Assembly (NCBI GenBank): GCA_905221605.1
Contig: CAJNDS010001158.1
Coordinates: 447,001 to 511,000 of the forward strand
Direction of reading: 5' to 3'
Length of the DNA: 64,000 bases
Source: Symbiodinium natans
Lineage: Eukaryota > Sar > Dinophyceae > Suessiales > Symbiodiniaceae
How positions within the stretch are numbered: the first letter of the stretch is position 1; each line of letters starts with the position of its first letter. A program made the position numbers and the translations under genes. The notes below the pieces were generated by a model, which was given only the letters and a program-made list of their open reading frames with translations, did no database searches and had not been told where the DNA came from. This document shows, one piece after another, positions 11,788 through 24,500 of the stretch.

Positions 11788-11893
11788 GACGAAATGAACC
11801 CCAAAATGGGGGGGTTTATAGACCCTATGCAACTGTAATTCCTATTAAGGTATGTGGACCAGAAACCCTTTTAGGGTTCATGTGGTTCCCAAG
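11788..11893. mobile_element. family-A introner
   Basis: Complete copy with both inverted ends and the CTATGCAACTGTAATTCC core. It directly follows an open frame (see 11640-11787). Confidence 0.7.
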
Positions 11894-12436
11894 GTAAAAA
11901 GAGATTGTTGTTATTGCATGGGTGAGGAGGGCCAGGGGTTCAGATGAGAGTGGGAATCCTTTAGTTGGAACGAATTTCGGGGGTAATCCGGCAGTCGGGT
12001 TTCTTATGAGTACAGTAAATTCCAGAAAAAGCAACATGGTTTGAGGATGATTAGAGCTGGGGGATTCCCTTTAGTATATCTTTTGGGACAAAGGGAAAAG
12101 GATGTTCCAACCTTGTTGGAGTCTACTGTACCTGGCCTTCAGGTCCCGGCCACTCACGAGCGGATGATTAGGGAGCATAGACAACAAGAGGCATGAAGGT
12201 CCTTCCCACACCGTGTGCAAAATACCTCAGGTGCCAGAGTTTAGCTACGGCACCATACTGCCTAGGCCCGAAACCCAAAGAGGCTGTGGGAACAAAGACT
12301 TCGGTTGCTGATCGTCAACTAGCCTAGCGTGAGCGCTAGCGTGAGCGCTAGGATTTTTACGGGTTTGGAGGGGAGGGGCACGAAGTCACCAAGGCGTCAG
12401 ACGACCTAGATCCCCAGCACTGAGCTCCAACTCCAG

Positions 12437-12554
12437 GCATCGCATTCCTGCGCGAACAGCTCAAAGACTCGGGTGCGGGAGACAGTGCAGCGAACGAGGC
12501 CGAAGAGGGGCAGAGCAGTGCAGCAGTCAGCCAGTGGAAACAGCGATTTCCCCG
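12437..12554 (+). CDS. possible exon, unknown gene
   Basis: Opens after CCAG|GC and reads IAFLREQLKDSGAGDSAANE then AEEGQSSAAVSQWKQRFP. It ends at a possible GA donor. Hydrophilic, probably disordered or coiled. No family recognised. Confidence 0.5.
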
Positions 12555-12956
12555 GATCCCGAACCGGACCCTCTAGTGCCTAAAAATGCATCCTCAGCCC
12601 TGTAAGCCCAAAAGCCCGAAAGCCCGAAACCCTGACCCAAACATGGCTGTTGTGAGTGATCATACGTGACCCTGCATATTGGCTTGGCTGGCTTGGAGTA
12701 CGTAAAGATTCCGGGCACTGGGCAGTGGGGCTTGACTTTCGCGTGAGAGAGCATGTGCTTATAGCGTTTGCATTCTCCCGGAGGGACCCGAATTTTGCTC
12801 AGCACAGCACGATATCAACAGATACGACACGAAAAGGAGGGGAGACCAGGGCTCGGGTGGGCCTGGTCAGGTGCGCGGCAAGTCCTGTGCATAGTCGGCA
12901 ATGTAGAGAACGGAATGCTTGCTGTTGAACCTCCTCCTAGCTGCTTGATGTTGCAG

Positions 12957-13070
12957 GTCACAAGGACGAGCCAACCAGACATTTTCTCCCGAAGCCCTAA
13001 GCTCCTAAACCCGCATTTTTCTCGTCAGTGCAAACCCTTCACGCTCGACACGTTCAGGACGCCCTGCTGA
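12957..13070 (+). CDS. possible terminal exon, unknown gene
   Basis: A pyrimidine-rich tract and TTGCAG|GTC precede an open frame (VTRTSQPDIFSRSPKLLNPH ...) ending in TGA at 13068-13070. Could be the end of the gene that contains the 12437 exon. Confidence 0.42.
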   Translation, partial: VTRTSQPDIFSRSPKLLNPHFSRQCKPFTLDTFRTPC

Positions 13071-14900
13071 CGCAAGCCTTCCTTGCTATGCGCTGGGGCT
13101 AAGACGGTCCTAGCGAGACGTCCGAGCAGCAGAGATTTCTGGCTGTTGGCACTTTCATCGCCAAATTTGGGACGAAAACCGCCCAAGCCCCCAAACCACT
13201 TCCGAAGCACCAGCCCTACATGCCAGCACTCGAGATCCCTGCTGCGCGGAGGGCGCCTTCTCACCACAGGAGTTGCAAACACTTGAGCGCAGGCCTTCGA
13301 AACCTTCAGAACACCCGGGAGAAGGGCTTGTTGAGATGTTTGTTCCGTTGGGTCAGGAGGGGGGGGGGCTTACTTCTTCCCTCCGTCACGAAGGCTTCGC
13401 GCACGTGATTCGTACACCTGGCAGAAACTGCATTTCCGACCCTTGTGTTCCAAACATACAGTTTAGTGCCCAAAGCAACCAGACCAGAGCATGCGCTTTT
13501 TGCCTTTTTTTTTTGCTGTGGTCCATTCGAACTTCGCATAAGGCAGTCGAAAACACACAATCCGCGATTGCTAAAACCGCCGTATGCCTAGAACCCTTGC
13601 TCTGCCATTGCTCTGACCTCTAGTGCCGCACACCGTCTGAGATGCTGAGCCCCCAACGCTGACCTAAGTGGGGAATAGACCCCAAGATAGTAGGATCCCC
13701 TTATCACACGGACCCCCAATAAGGCACCCCTAATATCGTAAAAACTCAAGTAGGCACCCACGCGAGCATCGCCAGAAGCTGAGGTGTTTTTGTGCCGTCG
13801 GTGGCGCTTGGCCTCAAGTCAACAAGCATCTGCCTGCTTTAACTTGAGAAGTTTGCTGGGAAGAGAGACAGGACAATGAAGAAGGCGGAGGTTGAGCCAC
13901 ATTGTGTGCCCAGAAGGGTCTCTTTTTTTCGCCATCCATCCATGGGCTTCGGGCTTTCACATGCTTTCCAGAGGCTTGTTGGACTGGGTTTAGGGTTTAG
14001 GGTTTTGGGTTTTGGGTTTAGGGTTTTGTTGTGCAAGATTGGCCATGCCCGCTAGGCCGGGGGGGTCGGCGGTAGGAGCCTGGCAGCTTAAGGCCGGGTT
14101 CCCTGTGCTTCGGTTTAGGGTTTAGGGTTTAGGGTTTAGGGTTTAGGGCTTTATGTTTAGGGTTTAGGGTTTAGGGTTGAGGGTTTGAAGGAAAGAAAGA
14201 AGGAAATGAAGAAATGATAAAGAAAGAACGTCGCCGTGGATTTCGGCTAACATGCCTGCCCCTTGCAACAGCAGCACCCCGAGACTCAGCACCACAAATT
14301 CTTAACCACGAGCCGAGGTATTGCTGGCGGTCGTCACTGCAATGATTTGGTTCTGTATGATTAGCTTGGGCAGTGTGGCCATGCCATCGAGGATCAGGGC
14401 TGTTTAGGGTTTCGGGTTTAGGGTTAGAGTTACGGCTTGAGGGTCAAAGCGTCCTTTGCTGCTAGATTCAGAAGTCGGCTACGTTAATGCATCTGATGGC
14501 AGAGAGCTTCTAGAACCGGCTGCCACGCTTTTGCAGCAGGCAGACGGGCAGGATCAGCTTTTCGATGCATGTGCAGCCTTGGGCGCAGGACGCATCAGCA
14601 CAGCTTTGCTTTTGCTACCTGCGAGGAGCTGCTGCACCTCGTCGGTACAGTGTGCGTTTAACCGCAGTTCCGCTTCCAAATCACATCTGGATTGTGTTTC
14701 AGTGCACAGCCTTGGAACCATTAACCCTAGCCGCTCTATATTATAATCAAATAATATGTATATATATATATCTATCTATCTATATATATGTGTGTGTGTG
14801 TGTGTATGTATATATATATATATATGCTACCCCCCCCCCCCCTAAAACCCACGTTGTACTATGTTTTTCCTATCGTACACTATGAAAACCTCTCCCCAGA
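13070..14900. other. no confidently supported gene
   Basis: Holds a family-E fragment (13667-13741), TTTAGGG arrays at 13986-14030 and 14113-14187, and an open stretch at 14456-14640 that may be an exon (VGYVNASDGRELLEPAATLL) but has no clear borders. A CTAT/TG/TA microsatellite lies at 14757-14825. Confidence 0.5.
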
Positions 14901-14904
14901 GTTC

Positions 14905-15130
14905 CTCATTCCAGAATTCCAGATGTTCTGAGACCCCCAATTCCAGAATTCCAGAATGTTCAGAGGCCCCCAGTTCCTGAATTCCAGAATTCCTGATTTC
15001 CGGGTTTTTTGAGACCCCCAGTTCCAGAATTTCAGATTGTTGAGAGGCCCCCAGTTCCAGAATTCCAGAATCTGGAATTCTGGAGTTCTGGTGAGGGCCT
15101 CGAAAGAATCTGGAATTCTGGCAGTTCCAA
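14905..15130. repeat. AATTCCAGAATTCCAG minisatellite
   Basis: Irregular tandem copies of a 35-50 bp unit built from CCAGAATTCCAGA plus GAGNCCCCCAGTT. The last copies are inverted (TCTGGAATTCTGG), so the block can fold. Nothing coding seen here or in 15130-15530, which is A/T-rich with a TATA microsatellite. Confidence 0.85.
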
Positions 15131-15537
15131 GATATTAAGATAAAAAGAAAAGCACAAGTATAAACAACGGAAACACATATCTACGCACGCAAGTCAAGTG
15201 TTTAGTATTACATTTTAAAATTAGAGACGGAAAATAAGAGTCTTATTAATCTTAATGGGATTCCTGAATTAAGCTTCTTGGAATCAACGAAGTTAACTAA
15301 AGTAATTAAATGAATTACATGAGACAAATTGGTGAAATTGATTAAAATATTTGATGAATTAACAAAACCCTACCATGACCAAACTGGCAGGCCGATCTGT
15401 CGGACTTCAGGGAAGAGCATATGGAAACGTGTTTTTTTTGGTGGGGGAGCACAACATACAGTATATATATATATATATAGTTCAATATATACATATATAT
15501 ATATACATATATATAGAGCCCCAATCGAAGCGCCAAG

Positions 15538-18500
15538 GTTTGCAATGAAATTTGGTCTCTCCGTGCTCCTCGTCGCTTGCCCCTGTGCCCTCGGGCTCGC
15601 AACACCCACGGCGGTGATGGTCTCGACAGGCGGGAGTTCTAGGCTGGTTTAGGGTTTACTGTAGGGTTTGGGGTTTGGGGTTTGGGGTTTAGGGTTTAGG
15701 GTTTAGGGGAGTTTCGGTAGAAACCTGTGCACAAGTGCACAGTCGCACCAGCGCCGTACTCAACGCACGAACGCTACGCTTTCCAAGCGCCCAGGGGTGG
15801 CAGCCCGCCGCGGCATCCTGATCAAGTCAGCGGAGTCTTTCGAGCTGACGGCTCAGCCAGGCTGATACAAGAAACCCCACGAGTAACAAGGGTTCAGGGC
15901 CCAAGGGAAGAAGCAGAGCTTTGATAATCCCATAAGCACTCTGTGAGCGGTGACAGAGCAAGCAAAAGCTGTCCACTTGGTCTCGGCTGGTCTGTGACTA
16001 TCCCTAGCAGCCTAGCAATTCGGCATGAAACTGGTTTTCACAGAAGCCGGCAGCCAAAGCGTGACGATCAATTTCACGATCGGTATAGTCGTGCTGGTGT
16101 GTCGACTGTACCGATTCTTCTGATCAGCTTCATTTTATTTGTTTCACAAGTTGAGCTAGAACAAGCAACAAAGCACTTGCTTGCGTAACATTCCAGACGT
16201 GTTGCGTGATCGAACCAGCACACTGAAGCAGATAGAAGCAGAGGTAAATGTTTGGTTTGGCTTTGATTTTCCCGTCATGCATAAGATTTCCGATAGTGGC
16301 AACTGGGCAGCTGCAGCAAGGAGAGGGCTTAACCATCTGCTGCGGCACGTTGCTATAGTTCCACCTTTTATCGTCGACCCTGGTCAGGAGCTGTCGTGCT
16401 GGACAAAACTGGAACTCTTACGATGGGACGTCCCAGCTGCTTGGCAGTCAGGGGATCACTGTAGAGACATTCGGAAACGTGTCCGACCGACCTTGGTGCC
16501 TGTGACGGCGCAAACTTAAAGATAGTATGTCGCATTTTGGAATGTGGTGTCACAGCGGCATCTCGAGCCACTGAGGATTGTCATACCGCATTCTTGCACA
16601 GTTTGGTGCAGTCTGTTTTCAAGCCATGTTCCGGCCATTCCCATGGCCCGGCCTGTCCTTCCAGACTGAAGGGGGCGGGGGTGTTCGCGAGAGCAACCAT
16701 GTGGGATAGCGTGTGAGTTTCCGAATGCCAGGTGGGAATGTTCTGGTCAATGGCTGGGACGGTTGGTCTCACAAGGATCCACGACTGTCCGGGTGACTAT
16801 GCCCCATAGTGTCATGTCTGTTTTGACGGGTCACGGTGAGGACGAGCGCGTTTGTATGCGTTTGCAGATCCTATCGCTGGAAGCGATGGCGAAGGGGGAG
16901 TTGCACGCGCAGAGTTGGGAGTGGGGAGGTTCCAAATCCAAAGCCCTGAGCTCCAGAGATCAACTTCAAGGTCGACGGTGCAGGAACTAGCAAGGAGTTA
17001 GAATCCGTTTTGCGTATCGTGCGTTTTTGGACCACCGGCGCCGCGGATCACTGAAAGAGATGCGACTTCATACATGGGGTGATGTGGCATAACTACCTCA
17101 TTTATGTACTAGTTACTCGCTGCGAGTCGTGGAGGCACGGCAAGCTGATCCATCCAGTTTTGATTGCACGCATGCCTTGTGCAAGGAAGTTTCCCAGTGC
17201 CGTTTTCCAATCAAGTCGGCCGTCAACTGTTTTCCATCACTTGCCATGCGCTGGTTGTTCGCAGCCTTAGCACCTGCCTTAATGGCAGTTGCGCTTGGTA
17301 AGTGGCGGGGGCTGAATCCTCAGCTCCTTTGGTACAGGGCCACCACCTCGCTTCGTGCATTGATGGCGATCTACACTCTGCCAGAGCAGGACGTAAAGGA
17401 TTTTCTCGCTTCCTATGAGTTGTTTGACCGGGAGCGTGTGTCCGGGAGCCATGATGTCCAGAACACCGTGAACTACTACAAGGTGCTGAACCACCTTTGT
17501 GCCGTGGGGGAAGTAGAGAAGATGTACATTCCACCCGTGGTAGATCCGAGCCTCAGCATCTTCGAAAACCAGTTGCTTTGGGAAGAGGCCTAAACCCTAA
17601 ACCCCAAACCCCAAACCCCAAACCCCAAACCCCAAACCCCAAACCCCAAACCCCAAACCCCAAACCCCAAACCCCAAACCCCAAACCCTAAACCCTAAAC
17701 CCTAAACCCTAGACCCTAGACCCTAAACCCTATAAACCCTAGACCCTAAGCCAGTTGCTTTGGGAAGAGGCCACGGCCGACCGCCTGGGAATCATGCCTG
17801 GCGGTCGAGTCCTGGACCTTGGCTGTGGCCGGGGACGAGTCGCGCACCACGTTCCTTGTAGACGACATGACCCGCCCTAAACCCTAAACCCTAAACCCTA
17901 AACCCTAAAACACCCTATAAATCCTAAACCCAAAAAAGACCCTAAACCCTAACATGGGGGGGGGGGGGGCTATTCTACCCTAAGCTGCTAGAGTTCCTTT
18001 TCTAAGGTCCTATTGGGCAGGGGTATTAGGGTATATGCTTCTACCCTAAGCTCCTAGAGTTCCCTTTTTTAAAAGGCAGTGCCAGGATGGGCTATTAGGC
18101 CTTAAAAATCCCCCTAATGAACCCTATAAAGGGCCTTTGAAGGGATTATAGGGTATACTAGGGCCTTTTAAGGGATTATAGGGTATAATAGGGCCTTTTA
18201 AGGGATTATAGGGTATAGTAGCCCATCCTGGTATGGGCAAGATACACCCGAGGTGGCGAGCTACACTGGCGCCCATGTCACCGGCCTCAACATCGACAGG
18301 AGCCAAATCCGCATGGCCCAGGCCCACACCGGGTTTAGGGGTTTAGGGGTTTAGGGGTTTAGGGGTTTAGGGGTTTAGGGGTTTAGGGGTTTAGGGGTTT
18401 AGGGGTTTAGGGGTTTAGGGGTTTAGGGGTTTAGGGGTTTAGGGGTTTAGGGGTTTAGGGGTTTAGGTGTTTAGGGGTTTAGGGGTTTAGGGGTTTAGGG

Positions 18501-21500
18501 GTTTAGGGGTTTAGGGGTTTAGGGGTTTAGGGGTTTAGGGGTTTAGGGTTTAGGGTTTAGGGTTTAGGGTTTAGTCAGTCGAGAAAATAGAATCGATGTG
18601 TGCCTTCTAGCTATGAAGTATCTCGCCCATGTCCCAGGCGGTATGTCCTCAAATTAAGAGCATGGAAACGTTGGATTTGCATGGGTGGTCTTTGCCGACC
18701 AGGACTATGCCAACGTTACGGACCTCCTGGGGAAGCAGCTGAGCTTCGTCTATGGGAACTTCAACGACCCCTTACCTTTTGCGGACGAGACGTTCGATGC
18801 TTTGTACCAGGCGAGCTGTCCCGAGCATGCTGCATTCCCAGCCACAAACAAAGCAGTTGGTTCCGTAGCATGCTGGAGTCCTAGATTAACGGAAATGCCT
18901 CGACACATTCTTGCTCTGCGCCGCTATGTGCGTTGCTTTGTGCATGGCTTTTGCTCTGGGAGGTACAGGTTCTCACGTACACTGTCGATCCCCGGAAGCT
19001 TTTTCGGGAGATGTACCGGGTGCTAAAGCCCGGCGCCAAGCTCTCCTTCCTAGACTGGGTGCAGTTACCAGACTACAATGAGACAGATGCCTATCACCTG
19101 GAGCTGCTGAAGAAAGTGAAGCCACTACTGGGGGCTGTGTGGACCCCAAAGGTGTCCGACTTCACGGGGCCTCTTCAAGAGGAAGGTTTCCACATCCTTT
19201 CCAGCCAGGAGGCCAGCATCACAGGGGGCCAATATGCCTTGATCGAGAAGGCCCGGAGCTTCTTCGAGGCCACAGGCATGCTCCTGCGGGCCTTGGCTAA
19301 GCTCCACCTCATCCCGCGACATTTCGTGACGCTTTTCGACCGCCTCACACAAGACGGTGAAGCTTTCATGGAGTCGGACAGGCTGGGCCTTTTCACCACC
19401 AGCTGGCAAATCGTGGCGCAGAAGCCGCCGACCGACGCAGCTTTGACAGCCTAGACGATGTGCTACACTGTCGCAGGTGGTAAATGATACTCGATACACT
19501 CGTGTTTGTTTCGCAGCGTCGGTTACAGATTCAGCTTGCGAGTTTGCAGGTGACCGTGCTGCAAGCTTCATAGACTTCGGTGCATGTACAGGAGCCTTCA
19601 TGTGGGGCTCTCCGACTCAAGTTACTACTTGTGGCTGAAGCATGCCAATAGGAATGCTTTGGTGAGATTGGTTGCGCAGGGACATACAGGGACCGTTTTG
19701 TTTGGCCATTTGCCTTTGCAAGTGGCCGAATACAGACCGTGGGAGATTATGCATAAAGGTCAAAAAAGTGCGCGCCGCGAAGAACTGCACGAAAAGGAAA
19801 GAGCAGAGGTCAACGACGCACGATGACGCACGACCAGTGCAGCATCCAGAGCTCCGCTGTTCAAGCTGTTGCCCTCAACTTAGGGGTACTTGGAAACTTC
19901 TTTTAATTTTTGGTCACTAAAAACTCCTAAGAAACAGCAAAAACAAATTAATTTTGCCGGGGTTCCAAGTTCAGCATAGTCAAGGCCTGGTTGCAATCGC
20001 CGTGCGCGGAGCTGCTGTGCAGGCCAGCGCCGCTGGGGAGGACCGCCAAAGTTGCCGCTGGGGCTTGAGGGCTCTGAGGGTTTAGGGTTTAGGGTTTAGG
20101 GTTTAGAGTGACGAAAATAGGGGTACCTTACAAACCCGACAGACTATTATCCTCATCATGGCACCCCCCAGAAAGGGTACCCATATTATTCTCCGAAACC
20201 CTAAACCCTAAACCCTAAACCCTAAACCCTAAACCCTAAACCCTAAACCCTAAACCCTAAACCCTAAACCTAGACCCTAAATCCTAAACCCTAAACCCCT
20301 GGAACTTTTTCGAAGACGTGGCTTCTGCTCTCCCATGCAGCAAGGAGCTTGCAGCACTTGGCCACAGCTCACCCCAGATGTTGGTCCAGGCTCGGCTAGC
20401 AGACCCTGAGGAGGGTTCGGGGCTTATGGCTACTTGGAGGGCTTGGGTTGGTGATGGTTTTTTCGCCTAGTTTGGGCATGCAGGGTTCCCTGCCCCGAGT
20501 TGCTAAACTGCGGCACAGGAAGTGACAGCCAAGTTCAGGGGGGTGCGGTCGTGGACATCCGAAGCAACCCGTGCCCTCAAACACCCAGTCACCTAACCCT
20601 AAACCCTAAACCCTAAACCCTAAACCCAGGACACGGACATCGACACCACCACCTTGGAGTTTGGTCAAGAGCCTTCCAGGCAGGCGAAGCCCTGGGGATG
20701 AGGGGTTTAGGGTGTCGGATTTATGGTGGTCCCAGCTGGAGCTGCTTAGAGCCTGGGTTCAAAAACTGGATTTAGGGTTGAGGATTCTGGTTGAGGGTTA
20801 GGATTTCGAGGACTGCAGGAAGATAGGTGTTCGGTGCAACATGTTTAGTTCTCGGATCTCAGTTTCTGTGTAAGCCCTGCGTGCGCAAGCTGTTCACTCT
20901 ACCCGTCTTTGCGGTGCGACGGGCTGCTAGACAGGTGGCGTAGACCAAACCCTAAACCCCAAACCCTAAACCCTAAACCCCAAACCCTAAACCCTAAACC
21001 CCAAACCCTAAACCCTAAACCCTAAAAGGAGCCCCGAGGTCTTACAGTCAGAGGTTGAAACTGATTTGAGATAGCAAATTAGAGGCCCACAAGGGATCTC
21101 GAAGTCTTTCAACAGGCATTGAAGTTTCGTCCCTGCAGAGCCACGGTTTAGGGTTTAGGGTTTAGGGTTTAGGGTTTAGGGTTTAGGGTTTAGGGTTCTG
21201 CAGCAAAAGGGTCAAAACCCTTACAAGACCCTTAAGCAAGCCACAGCTGAAGATCTCGAAGCTCCGCAAGTGCTCCCATGCCCCCGCTGGGACACCTATG
21301 ATCCCAGGGATTTCATGCTGGGCTTCTGCGTGCTTCTTGCCGCCTCGGCAAGTCGCGCGGAGCACCCGCTCTCCCGAGGGCTGGAGGCCAGCTTGGAGGA
21401 ATAGAAGTCGGTTTAGGACACTGTCGGGGCAGTCGGTTTTGGGATGCTACATGCTCCCTGAGTATCGCACCTTACCGCCTTCTTTATTAAAAAGTCTAGG

Positions 21501-24500
21501 CAGTTGGACGCGGGTTCGTGTCCCACTTGGGGCGGGTTTGCAAGGGCTTGCTCGGATCTCAGAGCTTCGGATGCTGCAGCTGCTTGGACCCGCTCATCCA
21601 GTTTCACGCATCTGCGAGGCGCTAAGATTGACCTTGCTACCAGTAGTTAGTCCGGCGCAACCTGCCGTCTCGTGCAGGAGGGCGCCTGTGAGATGGCGGA
21701 CTGCCAAGGTTGGGCCCTTGTTGTGTGTGCCGGTTCGGTACGGTTGTTATTGGCTGCCGATTGCCTTCAGCAATGTGCGCTGTCGGACCAAACAAAAAGC
21801 AAGTCCTTCTGGGAGGAAGACAGGAAGGAAGGAAAGACAGAGACCGGATGAGGAGGAGGCAAGGAAGGCCTAACCCTGCCGGGTCTTCTTGTTCGCAGGC
21901 TCCAAACAGCGCAACCAAGCCATGCTTTCAAGCGCAGGTTTCTTATGCTGCCGAAGCAGGACCTAAGAATCCAATAAAGGGCTCGGCTTGTAAAAAAAGG
22001 GCTGTGCGGACACTGTTGCAAATGGGGGGGGGGGGGGGGGGGGGGGGGCTGCGTAAACAAGGCCCAGCAATTTTTATTATGTGGGGGAAAGGGGAGTTAG
22101 GTTATTTGTCTTTTTTTTTTTTTTTTTGGGGGGGGGGGGGGGGAGGAATGTCGTTGTGTCGGGGGGGATTCGTTTTCGTTCTCCGGTTCGCTGGTCCTTT
22201 CGTCTCTTCAGGGGCAGAGGTACTTTGCTCTCCCAGTCCCTTCCTTGCCCTTTGGTCATGTTCTTCTGTTCTCTTTGTCCATCTTTTACATGTTTTTTTC
22301 CTGGTTTTTTCCTGTTCAACATGGATCTGTGTGCACTTGTAATGTTAATGGAGTCCAATAGTAAAAAGATTTTTGCGACCCCCCCCCCCTGAAGTTCTTC
22401 TGTCGGTGTGGTCGGTGCTGCTCATGGATACTTCAACCAGAGAAGGGTTACCAAAACCAGAAAGCTTGACATCACAACCTGTGCTGGGTTGGAAGCAAAG
22501 CAAACAAACTCGCAAAAATCACACCCGCTCAGGTAGAGCATGATCCTGATTACTTCAGGGGTGATACCGTGCCGGAAACCAAGAGTCTTGCAGCAAGAGT
22601 ATTTTTCGTCGGCATCGGGTGGCCCTTGTACCAACCCGAGCAAATCTTTATAAACCTGAAAGACCCACGCGCCCGGCCTCCCCTGGGCCTCCCCCCGAGC
22701 CGTCACACAAGGCTGCAGGTTGATAAAACTCCTGTTGTGCTTCTTGCGGAAACATGTGGAACACGCCGAAGCTGGCACCGACTATCTATCCGTAACCGGG
22801 GCTCCGCGGTTTTCTGGATGTACCTCATGTAGTTTGCACCAGGTTGCATGGTTGCCACAGTAGAGGATGACGGCTGTATTGGCAGGAGATCCAGCTCAAC
22901 TACTTAAATTCGCGCCGGCTGTGGAGGATCCGCCATGGAATGGGGGTGAGTGACGATCAGCAGAAATTCGAAGGAGCAGGTCTAGAGAGAATGATCGACA
23001 TGCTGCCCGCTTGCAAAAGTTGATGTCTAGAGTACTGCAGCTCCGACATTGCATCCAAAAATGTGTGAGAACCGAGCCGACCCGAGCCAGGACTTCGAGT
23101 CTGTTCTGGGCCATGGCGTACGCTTTCGATTGGGTTCGATGGATGTTGTGACTCGGCTATGGACTTCCGGTTCGGGCTTTGGTCAGCGGTCATGGCAGCC
23201 CACCCCCGTCCACATGGGCGCATTGGGGTTTGGGGTTGCAAGGTTCGAGGGCTTCGAACAGCTTGCAGCCGCAAGACCCTACAAGCACACGGATCTCGGG
23301 TTTTGAAGGATAAGCTGAATCAGCCTCCTAGATATGAGTCACCTCTGCCCAGGCTTCGATGGATAAATATTCAGAGTAAAGGCAAACCCTTGGCAAACTC
23401 TCAGCGCTGGCAGAGTAGGGTGGCTAATGCTGCTCCTGACAACAGCATGCTGCATTTTTCAATGTGTTTGGCATTTCGAGCGTCAAGCAACCGCCTTCTG
23501 TGATTTTGACATAGCTTTCTGGGAATCGGGAAAGCTGTATGTGTGTGTGTGAGGTTTTCGACTTCCTGACAACTGCAAATGGTGCAAGTGGCAATACTTT
23601 TTTTCACTTCAGCCTCAGATGCTGCAGGTAAGATATTCGGATGTAAACAACAACAGTGCTAAGTCAATCTTGCATCCAGATCATGCAGTGTTTGCGTGCC
23701 TCAAAGTACACGGGCGCCCCAAGGGTTTGACCCGGAGTTTTGACTCTAGCTCCCATGTGTTCTTTGCCTGAGATGGTGGGCTCCGTCGAGTGGGCTGCAG
23801 GACAGCTGCACTGGACAGCTGCCAAAGCCCTGTAGAGGTTGAACCAAAAACCGCATTCTAAACGCCACGTGCTCAAAGCCTCCTTGCGGCCCCCTCAGCT
23901 TCTCGAACACGGCGCAGAAGGGCTTGCAAGATTGCTTAGGGGAAACTTGCGCAGCTTTGTAGGAGTTATAAGGAGGCGCACGATGACCTCCCCAAAAAGG
24001 TAGTTCGAATGGGCCTCAAGTCTGCACTCGGGATTGTTGGAAGTCTTTGGGACTTAGGGCCGATTTTCGAGCATGACCCTAAACCCTAAACCCTAAAGCC
24101 CTAAACCCTATGTGATTTCACAACAGAAGTGAAGATCAGCGAGCTGGGTGCTCCCAGTCCTTGACCCCTCCCTGCGTGCAGGAGATTGCCCTTCGGTGAA
24201 CGATTGGGTGCAAATTCAGTGTCTCGGAAGCATTCAGAGTCAAGAACCCCGAACCCTAAACCCTAAACCCATGGAGCCAGGAAGCGCGAAAGCACCCTAA
24301 ATCTGGTGCATGGACTTCCAGCTCTAGGGTTTAGGGTTTAGGGTTTAGGGTTTAGGGTTTCCAGCTCTGAGGCCCTGGATGAAGCTACTTAGCAGCGTGT
24401 CTGACAGTCCCAGGCCCCCTTCGACCGACTCCCTCTCTTCGGTTCTCTATTCCCCTCCCCCCCTTCCTCCCCTAAGGGTCCATGTACCTAAATGGGGAAT

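Noticed and set aside
16181-16519. 112-codon plus-strand ORF
   Set aside because: Overlaps the ATPase exon with DKTGT (16388-16447) in another frame. The conserved motif decides the true frame.
21298-21873. 191-codon plus-strand ORF
   Set aside because: The conserved EHPL sequence of the ATPase is read in a different frame over its first part. The rest is Arg/Pro-rich with no family and no matching splice context.
22896-23306. Overlapping ORFs on both strands near 23.0-23.3 kb
   Set aside because: Neither strand shows a motif or AG|G-bounded segment consistent with the ATPase nucleotide-binding domain expected here.
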